From Acidobacteriota bacterium (GTDB taxonomy: Bacteria > Acidobacteriota > Terriglobia > Acidiferrales > UBA7541): 44,172 bases of DNA. The translations under genes and the position numbers were made by a program. The stretch covers positions 1 through 44,172 of the forward strand of contig JAKBLM010000034.1 of NCBI GenBank assembly GCA_021832085.1. Direction: 5' to 3'. The notes beneath the pieces are model-generated. The model was not told the DNA's origin, did no database searches, and saw only the letters and a list, made by a program, of their open reading frames with translations. This document shows positions 34,496-41,704 of the stretch, one piece after another. Numbering within the stretch: the first letter of the stretch is position 1; the number at the start of each line of letters is the position of its first letter.

Positions 34496-35200
34496 TTGAA
34501 TTCTGTCAGAAGCCAGTTTTTGGGATTCTTCTGCCTTTTTTTCTGTTTCGTTTCCGCTAGCGCGCAAATTCGTCCGGTAGCGCACGGCTGGACGCTCCCA
34601 CAGGTGCTGCAGCAGCTGAACTATGAGGCACGGACTTTTCGGACGCTGACAGCGAGAGTGGCACGGACGAAGGTGACCGTGGTGGTGAACGACCGGTCAA
34701 CCGAATCGGGGATGATCTACGTTCGCCGCGACGGAAGGATGAGGCTGAACCTGACCCAGCCAGACCCGCGCACGATCCTGCGTAACGGCGACACCCTCTA
34801 CGTCTACAATCCGCTGATCCGCCAGGTGATGGAATACAGCCTGGCCAGGCATCGCGAACTGGTGGACCAGTTCCTGCTGCTCGGCTTCGGCACGTCGGCA
34901 AAGGAACTCGAAAAGGCATATCAGATCAAACTGGAGGGGCAGCAGACACTCGGGAACCGGAAAACGCTACTGCTCGAGCTGACGCCGAAATCGAAACAGG
35001 TGCGGCGCCAGATTTCACGGATTCTGCTGTGGATCGAGGAATCGAGTTGGCTGCCGGTGAAGCAGAAATTCCTCGAAACGGGTACGCGCGACTACTTCAC
35101 CATTCGCTACACCAACATCGTCCGGAACGCCAATCTCCGCAGCTCGCTTTTCAAACCACACTGGCCGAAAGGAACCAAAAAGATCAAGCCAGAGGGATGA
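34496..35200 (+). CDS. LolA-like outer-membrane lipoprotein carrier
   Basis: This 234-residue periplasmic protein has its signal peptide at about residues 1-23, ending in SASAQ. The mature part has the LolA pattern: VLQQLNYEARTFRTLTARV, YVRRDGRMRLNLTQPDPRTILRNGDTLYVYNPLIRQVMEY and KQKFLETGTRDYFTIRY, an incomplete beta-barrel that shields lipoprotein acyl chains. TTG 34496 is chosen for GGGAG six bases upstream. A -10-like TATGAT (34461-34466) may give it its own promoter. It closes the proposed lipoprotein-trafficking locus. Confidence 0.85.
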   Translation: MNSVRSQFLGFFCLFFCFVSASAQIRPVAHGWTLPQVLQQLNYEARTFRTLTARVARTKVTVVVNDRSTESGMIYVRRDGRMRLNLTQPDPRTILRNGDTLYVYNPLIRQVMEYSLARHRELVDQFLLLGFGTSAKELEKAYQIKLEGQQTLGNRKTLLLELTPKSKQVRRQISRILLWIEESSWLPVKQKFLETGTRDYFTIRYTNIVRNANLRSSLFKPHWPKGTKKIKPEG

Positions 35201-35309
35201 CGCGCGACGGGCAAGCTCGCGCGCAGGCGGCCGTGCCGTTTGCCGTTATGCCGAAGGATGGCACGCTGACAGCACGCGGAAATCCGTCAATCCCGGTGAC
35301 CCGGATGGG

Positions 35310-35981
35310 ATGATGCCGCACGAAGGCAAGATTCAGGCAGTGCTGCTCGATTGGGATGGAACCCTGCTCGATTCCGGCGAAGCCGATACGGCCGCTTATC
35401 TGGAAATGTTCCGGGCGATGGGGATCGGGTGGGGCCGGGAAGAGCTGGCGGTGCACTATTCGCCGGATTGGTACAACGTCTACCGCGCGGCCAAGCTCGA
35501 CCAGGCACGCTGGGATGAGGCCGACCGGCTATGGCGCCAGGCGTATGCGCGGCACCGCCCGCAACTGGTGACCGGGGCGCGCGAGGTGTTGGGGCGGCTG
35601 CGCGCACAGTACCGGCTGGGGCTGGTGACAAGCGGCGACGCCGATCGTGTGAACACGCAACTGCAGCGCTTCGAGCTGACGGCCATGTTTGCCACACGCG
35701 TCTGCCAGCAGGATTCGTTGCGGCCCAAGCCGAATCCCGAGCCGCTGCTGACCGCGCTCGAGCGGCTGGGCTTGCCCGCGGCTTCCGCCGTTTACGTCGG
35801 CGACGCGCCCGAAGACATGGAAATGGCACGGCGTGCCGGCACGCGGGCGGTCGGCGTGCTCAGTTCCTTTCCCACCGCTGAACGGCTGCGCGCTAGCCAG
35901 CCCGATGCCCTGCTCGATTCACTGATCGAGCTGCCTGGGCTGCTGCAAGGGTGGGCTTACCCGTCGCCGAAAAACTGCTGA
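35310..35981 (+). CDS. HAD-family phosphatase, phosphoglycolate-phosphatase-like
   Basis: This 223-residue enzyme has motif I LLDWDGTLLDS (nucleophile Asp and acid-base Asp), motif II VTSGD, motif III Lys in LRPKPNPEPL, and motif IV VYVGDAPEDMEMA. A helical C1 cap lies between motifs I and II. Subfamily substrate range is broad, so the gene name gph is not safe. The 109-base gap to the LolA-like gene has no clear promoter. It converges on the FRP-like gene. Confidence 0.88.
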   Translation: MMPHEGKIQAVLLDWDGTLLDSGEADTAAYLEMFRAMGIGWGREELAVHYSPDWYNVYRAAKLDQARWDEADRLWRQAYARHRPQLVTGAREVLGRLRAQYRLGLVTSGDADRVNTQLQRFELTAMFATRVCQQDSLRPKPNPEPLLTALERLGLPAASAVYVGDAPEDMEMARRAGTRAVGVLSSFPTAERLRASQPDALLDSLIELPGLLQGWAYPSPKNC

Positions 35982-36074
35982 ACAATTCCAGTTGAAAGAA
36001 CGAATCGGGGCTGAAAGGGCGCGGCGAACGCGGAAAGGGCGAGATTCGGCGCGATTTTCTCTCAGGCCTTCGGG

Positions 36075-36092
36075 GCCGCAAGCGGCGTTTTT
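36075..36092 (+). terminator. Possible terminator between convergent genes
   Basis: GCCG-CAAG-CGGC followed by G and five T, between the HAD gene and the FRP-like gene. The stem is short, so the call is weak. Confidence 0.4.
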
Positions 36093-36108
36093 CAGGCAGC
36101 TGGCCGAT

Positions 36109-36474
36109 TCAGAGCGCGGCATACAGACGGACGTAGCGAAGCTTGTCTTCCGCCAGGCCTCCTAACTCTTCCTCGCGAACGAGACCCCTCCTGATCAGAT
36201 TGCCGAAAACCTGGGGCAGAACCGAGTACCGGTAATCGTACTCGCAGTCGATTTCCTGGCGTCGCCGGGTGAGGTAGCTTTCCAGGTCCCACAAGTCAGA
36301 AGGCTGTTCGACTTTCGCCGCCATGTTTTTAGCTTCCGTGATGACGGCTTCCAGTTCCCGCTGCAAAGCCCGATCGAAGACCTGGTGGGCAATCGCTTTT
36401 TCGGCCGACGACCAACTCAAATCGCGCATCAATGTGGTGTCGGTTGCGTTATCGGGATGGGGGACATCGGTCAC
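36109..36474 (-). CDS. Fluorescence recovery protein (FRP)-like protein
   Basis: This 121-residue helical protein is very close in layout to cyanobacterial FRP, which detaches the orange carotenoid protein (OCP) from phycobilisomes. Matching blocks are LSWSSAEKAIAHQVFDRA with QRELEA, then DLWDLESYLTRRRQEID, YDYRYSVLPQVFGNLIRRG and GLAEDKLRYVRLYA. By eye against Synechocystis FRP, W50 and R60 are kept (W62, R72). H53 and D54, linked to OCP contact, are E65 and S66. No OCP or phycobilisome gene is present. GTG 36474 is chosen because AAAGGAG lies six bases upstream. It follows pyrC by 24 bases on the same strand. Confidence 0.72.
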   Translation of the reverse strand: MTDVPHPDNATDTTLMRDLSWSSAEKAIAHQVFDRALQRELEAVITEAKNMAAKVEQPSDLWDLESYLTRRRQEIDCEYDYRYSVLPQVFGNLIRRGLVREEELGGLAEDKLRYVRLYAAL

Positions 36475-36498
36475 GGTGGACTCCTTTCGTGCCACTGG

Positions 36499-37764
36499 TT
36501 AGCGGCGGAAGGCGATTTGGCCGGCGACCACGGTGAGCACGGGGGCACCGCGGAAGCTGCGGCCATCGAAGGGCGAATTCTGGGAAAGGCTGGCAGACTC
36601 GACGGTGCGGAAGGTCCAGGGGTGGTCGAGAGAAAAGAGGGTGAGATCGGCGGGCTCGCCGGGGGCGAGGCGGCGCGTGATGCCGAGGACACGCGCGGGA
36701 CCGGAGGTGAACAACTCGACCAGGCGCGGGAGGGTGACGCGGCCGGAGTGGTAGAGCTGCTCGAGGGCGAGCGAGAGAGCGGTTTCGAAACCGATCATGC
36801 CGAAGGGGGCGAGATCGAATTCGACGTCCTTGCGCGCGGGCTCGTGCGGGGCGTGGTCGGTGGCAATGGCGTCGACCGAGCCGTCGGCCAAACCCTCGAG
36901 GAGGAGGTCGCGATCCTGACGGGACGCGATGGGCGGATTGACCTTGAAGCGGCTGTCGTAGGTGACCTCTTCGTCGGTGAGGGTGAAGTGATGCGGGGTG
37001 ACCTCGCAGGTGACGTGGAGGCCGCGGCGCTTGGCCTGGCGGACGAGCATCAGCGACTCGGCGGCGGAAAGATGGGCGATGTGGAGGCGGCCGCCGGTGA
37101 GTTCGGCCACCTGGACATCGCGGGCGACACAGATGGATTCGGTGGCGGCGGGCATGCCGCGCAGGCCGAGGCGCACGGAACTCGGGCCCTCGCGCATGAC
37201 CGCGCCGGCGAAGAGCGAAGGATCCTCGCAATGATCGATCACCGGCAGGTCGAGCGCCTGGCAATATTCCATGGCCTGGCGGAGCAGCTTGGCGCTGGCG
37301 ACGGGGTGGCCGTCGTCGCTGATGGCGACGATGCCGGCTTCCTTCATGGCGGCGATTTCGGCAAGCGATTCGCCACGGCTCCCGGCCGAGACGGCGCCGA
37401 TGGGCCAGACGCGGACGGCGCCGACGGCAGCGGCGCGGTCGACGACAAAACGGGTGACCGAGGCGTTGTCGTTGACCGGGTGCGTGTTGGGCATGCAGCA
37501 GACGGTGGTGAATCCGCCGCGGGCAGCGGCACGGGTGCCCGATTCGATAGTTTCGGAGGATTCGTCGCCCGGCTCGCGCAGGTGGCAATGGATATCGATG
37601 AAGCCGGGAGCGACGACGAGGCCCGAGGCGTCAACGATTTCGGCGGATGGCGCCTCGAGGCCGGGGCCGACGGCGGCGATGCGGTCGCCCTCGACGAGGA
37701 CGTCGAGGGTGGCATCGGTTTGGGTGGATGGATCGACGACGCGGCCGTTCTTAATCAGGAGCAT
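36499..37764 (-). CDS. pyrC: Dihydroorotase
   Basis: This 421-residue amidohydrolase cyclises carbamoyl-aspartate to dihydroorotate. Marks are the zinc-binding HCHLREPG after PGFIDI, CCMPNTHPVNDN, AISDDGHP, DHCED, HIAHLSAAES, CEVTPHHFTLTDE and DAIATDHAPHE. The length and motifs are those of the long class I (PyrC-type) enzymes that often pair with PyrB. The start at 37764 (MLLIKNGRVVDP) is the usual family start and overlaps the pyrB end by 14 bases. Confidence 0.94.
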   Translation of the reverse strand: MLLIKNGRVVDPSTQTDATLDVLVEGDRIAAVGPGLEAPSAEIVDASGLVVAPGFIDIHCHLREPGDESSETIESGTRAAARGGFTTVCCMPNTHPVNDNASVTRFVVDRAAAVGAVRVWPIGAVSAGSRGESLAEIAAMKEAGIVAISDDGHPVASAKLLRQAMEYCQALDLPVIDHCEDPSLFAGAVMREGPSSVRLGLRGMPAATESICVARDVQVAELTGGRLHIAHLSAAESLMLVRQAKRRGLHVTCEVTPHHFTLTDEEVTYDSRFKVNPPIASRQDRDLLLEGLADGSVDAIATDHAPHEPARKDVEFDLAPFGMIGFETALSLALEQLYHSGRVTLPRLVELFTSGPARVLGITRRLAPGEPADLTLFSLDHPWTFRTVESASLSQNSPFDGRSFRGAPVLTVVAGQIAFRR

Positions 37765-38707
37765 GAGGCAAATCCTCGAGGCCGCCGGTACCGCCGATGA
37801 GGAGGTAGAGCAGGGCCATGCGGACGGCGATGCCATTGGTCACCTGCTCGAGCACACAGGATTGCGGGCCATCGGCGACGGCCGGCTCGATTTCCAGGCC
37901 GCGGATCATCGGGCCGGGATGGAGCACGAGTGCGCCGGGACGCGCGCGGGCGAGACGGGCGCGGGTGAGCTGGAAGAGGCGGATGTATTCGTCGCGGGGC
38001 AGCGACGGTTCGTTGAGGCGCTCGGACTGGACGCGGAGGGCCATGACGACCTCGGCGCCGTCGAGCGCCTCCTCGATGGCAAAGGAGCGGCAGACGCCCG
38101 GGGCGAGACGCTCGAGTTCCGGCGGAATCCACATGGGAGGGCCGCAGAGGGTGATATGAGCGCCAAATTTTGAGAGCAAATGGATATTGGAGCGGGCGAC
38201 GCGGCTGTGAACGATGTCGCCGAGGATGGTGATGCGGAGGCCGTCGAGTGAGCCGCGGCGGTCGCGAATGGTGAGGGCATCGAGCAAGCCCTGGGTCGGA
38301 TGCTCGTGAAGGCCGTCGCCGGCGTTGATGACCGGGATGGCTACGCGCTCGGAAATGAACTGGGCGGCGCCCGAAGCGGCGTGGCGGATGACGAGGCAAT
38401 CGGGCTTCATCGCCTCGAGGGTGTGAACGGTGTCGAGAAGGGATTCGCCTTTTTTGAGGCTGGAGGATTGGGCCTGGAGTGCCATGGTATCGGCGCCGAG
38501 ACGGCTGGCGGCGGTGCCGAAGCTGAGGCGGGTGCGGGTGGATGGTTCGAAAAAGGCGAGCACGACGCTCTTGCCCCGGAGCGTGGCGAGCTTTTTGAGC
38601 GGGTGGCGTTGAATCTGCTGGAACGGCTTGGCCTCATCGAGCAGGAAAGCTATCTGCTCCGCCGACAGCGGCTCGAGGGCGAGCAGATGGCGGAAGCGGT
38701 CGAACAA
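37751..38707 (-). CDS. pyrB: Aspartate carbamoyltransferase catalytic chain
   Basis: This 318-residue enzyme makes carbamoyl-aspartate from carbamoyl phosphate and aspartate. Key motifs are FFEPSTRTRLSF (carbamoyl phosphate), MKPDCLVIRHAASGA, INAGDGLHEHPTQGLLDALTI and LHPGPMIRG. TTG 38707 is chosen because AGAGGAG lies five bases upstream inside the end of pyrR, and the usual N-terminal helix then follows. A longer upstream frame only overlaps pyrR. No regulatory chain PyrI is present, as usual for pyrB-pyrC arrangements. Confidence 0.93.
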   Translation of the reverse strand: MFDRFRHLLALEPLSAEQIAFLLDEAKPFQQIQRHPLKKLATLRGKSVVLAFFEPSTRTRLSFGTAASRLGADTMALQAQSSSLKKGESLLDTVHTLEAMKPDCLVIRHAASGAAQFISERVAIPVINAGDGLHEHPTQGLLDALTIRDRRGSLDGLRITILGDIVHSRVARSNIHLLSKFGAHITLCGPPMWIPPELERLAPGVCRSFAIEEALDGAEVVMALRVQSERLNEPSLPRDEYIRLFQLTRARLARARPGALVLHPGPMIRGLEIEPAVADGPQSCVLEQVTNGIAVRMALLYLLIGGTGGLEDLPHAPD

Positions 38708-38717
38708 AGGCTCTCCT

Positions 38718-39263
38718 CTAGGGCACGCGATCGACCAGCATGACCCGCTCCTCGTTGTCGATTTCGCGCAGGCGCACCTCGATGATCTCGCTGGAACCCG
38801 TCTGCACGTTGCGACCGGTGAAGCTGGCTTCGATGGGCAGCTCGCGGTGGCCACGGTCGATGAGAACACAGAGGCGGACGCGGCGCGGCCGGCCGAGGTC
38901 GAACAGGCCGTTCATGGCGGCGCGGGTTGTCCGTCCGGTGTAAAGGACGTCGTCGATGAGGATGATGTCGCGGTCGTCGACTGTGGGAATGTCGCTGGAC
39001 TGGACGACGGGCTGCGGTGCCACGGTCGAAAGGTCGTCACGGTAGAGAGTAATGTCGACAGATCCAACCGGGACCGGACGGTGGAGGATGGTTTCAATGT
39101 TGTGGGCGAGGCGTTGAGCCAGCGGGACGCCGCGACGGCGGATACCGACCAGCACCAACTGGTCGAGATCCGGGGTGCGTTCGACAATTTCGTGCGCCAG
39201 GCGCTGAAGCGTCCGGTCGATCTCGGTGGCCGACATCAATTGGGCTTTTTCCACGACGGGCAT
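38718..39263 (-). CDS. pyrR: Bifunctional pyr operon regulator / uracil phosphoribosyltransferase
   Basis: This 181-residue protein has the PRTase fold. The PRPP loop is IILIDDVLYTGRTTRAAM; LVGIRRRGVPLAQRLA and the YRDDLS segment are family typical. PyrR binds pyr mRNA in response to UMP and may also make UMP. The start at ATG 39263 has no Shine-Dalgarno. A -10-like TACGAT ends eight bases upstream, so the mRNA may have almost no leader. That leaves no room for the classical PyrR attenuator ahead of this operon. Confidence 0.92.
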   Translation of the reverse strand: MPVVEKAQLMSATEIDRTLQRLAHEIVERTPDLDQLVLVGIRRRGVPLAQRLAHNIETILHRPVPVGSVDITLYRDDLSTVAPQPVVQSSDIPTVDDRDIILIDDVLYTGRTTRAAMNGLFDLGRPRRVRLCVLIDRGHRELPIEASFTGRNVQTGSSEIIEVRLREIDNEERVMLVDRVP

Positions 39264-39271
39264 GGCGGCCC

Positions 39272-39277
39272 ATCGTA
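39272..39277 (-). promoter_or_regulatory. Candidate -10 box of the pyrR-pyrB-pyrC operon
   Basis: TACGAT on the minus strand, eight bases before the pyrR ATG; no good -35. The 79-base divergent gap also holds the pyrD promoter region (TAGACT near 39325). Confidence 0.4.
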
Positions 39278-39342
39278 GCACAGCCCGGCCGGACGGCGCA
39301 CCGCAGAAACAACAGCAGCCGTGATAGACTATCGCCCAGGCT

Positions 39343-40263
39343 GTGGCACAACGACCAGACCTGCGCGTCCGCATCGGTTCCCTCGAACTGTCGAATCCCA
39401 TCCTTGCCGCCAGCGGCACCTTCGGCTATGGCGTCGAATTCGCCCATCTGATCGACCTCAACGGGCTGGGCGGGATAGTGACGAAGGGGCTATCGCCACA
39501 GCCGATGGCGGGGGCACCGGGACCGAGGTTGGCGGAAACGGCGTCGGGGATGGTGAATGCGGTCGGGCTGCAGAACATCGGCGTAAGGGCATTCGTGGCC
39601 GAGAAGCTGCCGGCGCTCCGAGAGTACCAGACAGCTGTGATCGCCAACGTGTTCGGGTCGAGCTTCCGCGAGTATCTGGAGGTAATCGAGGTGCTCGAGC
39701 AGGCCGAGGGGGTCGCCGGCTATGAGCTCAACATCTCCTGCCCGAATACGGACAGCGGCGGGCGGGAATTCGGCGTCGATCCGAAAGTGACTGCCAGGCT
39801 GGTGGGTGAGGCACGAAAGGTGGCAAAGAGGCCGCTGTGGGTCAAGCTCTCACCAAACGTGACCGACATCGCGGCAATCGCCCGGGCGGCCGAACAAGCC
39901 GGTGCCGACGCCCTGACTGTAGCAAACACGTATCCGGCCATGGCGGTGGATGTGCGTACGCGACGGTCGCGATTGGGTCGGCTCTCGGGAGGGCTATCGG
40001 GACCTGCCATCAAGCCGATCACTCTGAAGCTGGTTTACGAAACCAGCCAGGCGGTTGGCATCCCGGTGATTGGACTGGGAGGGGTGGAAACGGCCGAGGA
40101 TGTGGCGGAATACCTGCTGGTGGGGGCGAGTGCGGTTCAAGTGGGGACAGCGCATTTTGCCGACCCCTGTGCCAGTCTGAAGCTGGTAAAAGGGGTTGAA
40201 CAGCTAGCAACCAATCTTAAGATCAATAATATCAATGAATTAACAAGGTCTTTACGGCAATAA
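39343..40263 (+). CDS. pyrD: Dihydroorotate dehydrogenase, class 1 (1B type)
   Basis: This 306-residue FMN enzyme oxidises dihydroorotate to orotate. Marks are NPILAASGTFGYG, VTKGLSPQP, MVNAVGLQNIG, and ELNISCPNT with the class 1 catalytic Cys. WVKLSPNVTDI, ANTYPAMAVD and GLSGPAIKP follow. Class 1B enzymes use NAD+ through the PyrK subunit; no pyrK lies in the window. The start GTG 39343 has no Shine-Dalgarno and follows a TAGACTAT region by about 10 bases. The gene is divergent from pyrR. Confidence 0.93.
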   Translation: MAQRPDLRVRIGSLELSNPILAASGTFGYGVEFAHLIDLNGLGGIVTKGLSPQPMAGAPGPRLAETASGMVNAVGLQNIGVRAFVAEKLPALREYQTAVIANVFGSSFREYLEVIEVLEQAEGVAGYELNISCPNTDSGGREFGVDPKVTARLVGEARKVAKRPLWVKLSPNVTDIAAIARAAEQAGADALTVANTYPAMAVDVRTRRSRLGRLSGGLSGPAIKPITLKLVYETSQAVGIPVIGLGGVETAEDVAEYLLVGASAVQVGTAHFADPCASLKLVKGVEQLATNLKINNINELTRSLRQ

Positions 40264-40268
40264 ATCGG

Positions 40269-40298
40269 TTGCCGCCCCGCAGGCTGGTCACCTATAAT
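40269..40298 (+). promoter_or_regulatory. Promoter of the rlpA-pyrF pair
   Basis: TTGCCG (40269-40274), an 18-base spacer and a perfect TATAAT (40293-40298), starting right after the pyrD stop. Confidence 0.6.
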
Positions 40299-40323
40299 TT
40301 TCTTATCGCGCCTTTGGCTGGAT

Positions 40324-40827
40324 ATGAAAATGAGGAGACTGGTCTTCAATTGGAGGTTTGCTTGCTCGCTCGCTTTCGCGGGCCTGTTGGCTTTGCTCTT
40401 GCCGCGGACCGTTAGAGGACCCCTGCCACCGGTGCCGGAAGGATATGGGGCCTGCCGGGTGAACCTGAGCAAGACGCCAAGCAAGCCGAAACCGAACGAA
40501 TGCTGGCACGCCATAGCCAGCTGGTACGGGTCCCAATTCGAAGGGCAGCCGACGGCGGACGGCGGCACGTTCAATATGTACGCGGCGACGGCGGCGCACA
40601 AGACCTTGCCGCTGGGATCGATCGTCCGTGTGTCCAACCCCACAACAGGCCGAAGCATGGTGGTGACGATCAACGACCGGGGCCCCTATGTTCCCGGGCG
40701 GGGTTTGGATGTATCTTATGAAGTCGCCCGGCTGCTCGGCTTTGCGCAACAGGGGGTATGCCGGGTACAGATCCAATTCCTGAGGCTACCGGCGGCCAAT
40801 TGGCTACCCATCCGCGAGAAAAACTGA
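40324..40827 (+). CDS. RlpA-like double-psi beta-barrel protein
   Basis: This 167-residue exported protein has an N-terminal hydrophobic signal (CSLAFAGLLALLLP) and one DPBB domain. Marks are ASWYGSQFEGQPTADGGTFN, TAAHKTLPLGSIVRVSN and INDRGPYVPGRGLDVSYEVARLLG. RlpA is a lytic transglycosylase acting on denuded glycan. The family's Asp (in INDRGP) and His (in AAHKTLP) are both present. The SPOR domain of E. coli RlpA is absent. pyrF overlaps its 3' end by 70 bases. ATG 40330 is an alternative start. Confidence 0.88.
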   Translation: MKMRRLVFNWRFACSLAFAGLLALLLPRTVRGPLPPVPEGYGACRVNLSKTPSKPKPNECWHAIASWYGSQFEGQPTADGGTFNMYAATAAHKTLPLGSIVRVSNPTTGRSMVVTINDRGPYVPGRGLDVSYEVARLLGFAQQGVCRVQIQFLRLPAANWLPIREKN

Positions 40828-41519
40828 TCGTTGCGCTCGATTACCCGAGCCTGGCCGAAGCACAGGCCATGGCCCGGCAACTGGAAGGGCTGGCGGGATG
40901 TTTCAAGATCGGCAGCCAGCTCTTTGCGGCCGAGGGGCCGCGGGCACTTGAAAAGCTGGGGCGCTACGGCGGGATCTTCCTCGACCTGAAATTCCACGAC
41001 ATCCCGAATACGGTGGCCGGCGCTGTGGCCGCAGCGGCCGAATTGCCTGGGGTCCGGTTCCTGGACCTGCATGCGCTCGGAGGATTCGAAGCGATGCGCG
41101 CCGCGGTGGAAGCTGTGGCCGCACGAAAGCCGCGCCCCCGCCTGCTGGGTGTGACCATCCTGACCAGCCACGACGAGCGGAGCCTGCGGCGGATCGGGCT
41201 GGCTGGCAAGCCGGAAGCGAATGCGCTCCGCCTGGCGAAGCTGGCGCGGCTGGCGGGCCTGGACGGCGTGGTGGCTTCGGCGCGGGAAGTACGCTCGATC
41301 CGGCGCGCCTGCGGGCCGCAATTCCTTCTGGTAGTGCCAGGGATCCGTCCGACCTCAGCCGGGCTGCAAGACCAGGTGAGAGTGGCGACGCCGGGCGATG
41401 CGATTCGAGCCGGAGCCGATTATCTGGTGGTAGGACGGCCGATTACAGGAGCGCCCGCACCGGCAGCAGCGGCGGCGGCGATCGTGGCCGAGATCGGTCA
41501 GGCGCTCGAGGCGGATTGA
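40758..41519 (+). CDS. pyrF: Orotidine 5'-phosphate decarboxylase
   Basis: This 253-residue TIM-barrel enzyme makes UMP, the last step of the pathway. Marks are LIVALDYPSLAEA, the catalytic D-x-K-x-x-D-I-P-N-T as DLKFHDIPNT, LTSHD, VVPGIRP and GADYLVVGRPIT. ATG 40758 with GGGGG just upstream is used. TTG 40800 would give a typical N-terminus and less overlap with the RlpA-like gene, so the start is uncertain. No Met-rich or fused domains. Confidence 0.92.
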   Translation: MPGTDPIPEATGGQLATHPREKLIVALDYPSLAEAQAMARQLEGLAGCFKIGSQLFAAEGPRALEKLGRYGGIFLDLKFHDIPNTVAGAVAAAAELPGVRFLDLHALGGFEAMRAAVEAVAARKPRPRLLGVTILTSHDERSLRRIGLAGKPEANALRLAKLARLAGLDGVVASAREVRSIRRACGPQFLLVVPGIRPTSAGLQDQVRVATPGDAIRAGADYLVVGRPITGAPAPAAAAAAIVAEIGQALEAD

Positions 41520-41574
41520 GGCGGGCTAGCCCGGAGACCGCAGCCAACACAGTCTGTATGGCAACTGGCCCCCA

Positions 41575-41629
41575 GCGGCTGAAGCCGCCTCGCTGCCTGC
41601 ACGTTTGCGGCATGGCCGAGGGCCATGCC
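41575..41629. repeat. Pair of REP-like palindromes
   Basis: GCGGCT-GA-AGCCGC (41575-41588) is followed by GGCATGGCC-GAG-GGCCATGCC (41609-41629), a perfect nine-pair stem. The first shares the CTGAAG centre with 14069-14082. This two-hairpin layout between genes resembles dispersed REP/BIME elements. The region 41520-41704 otherwise holds no gene. Confidence 0.6.
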
Positions 41630-41704
41630 CTTATGAAAGGATTCGGTCGCCTCACAAGCTCTACAGGACGCAAGCCGGCAGTAGCAGTGGGAGTGGCGAA
41701 CGGG

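Noticed and set aside
36385..37800. A 471-codon plus-strand frame over pyrC
   Set aside because: Gly/Asp/Ala-rich shadow of pyrC, which has all dihydroorotase motifs on the other strand.
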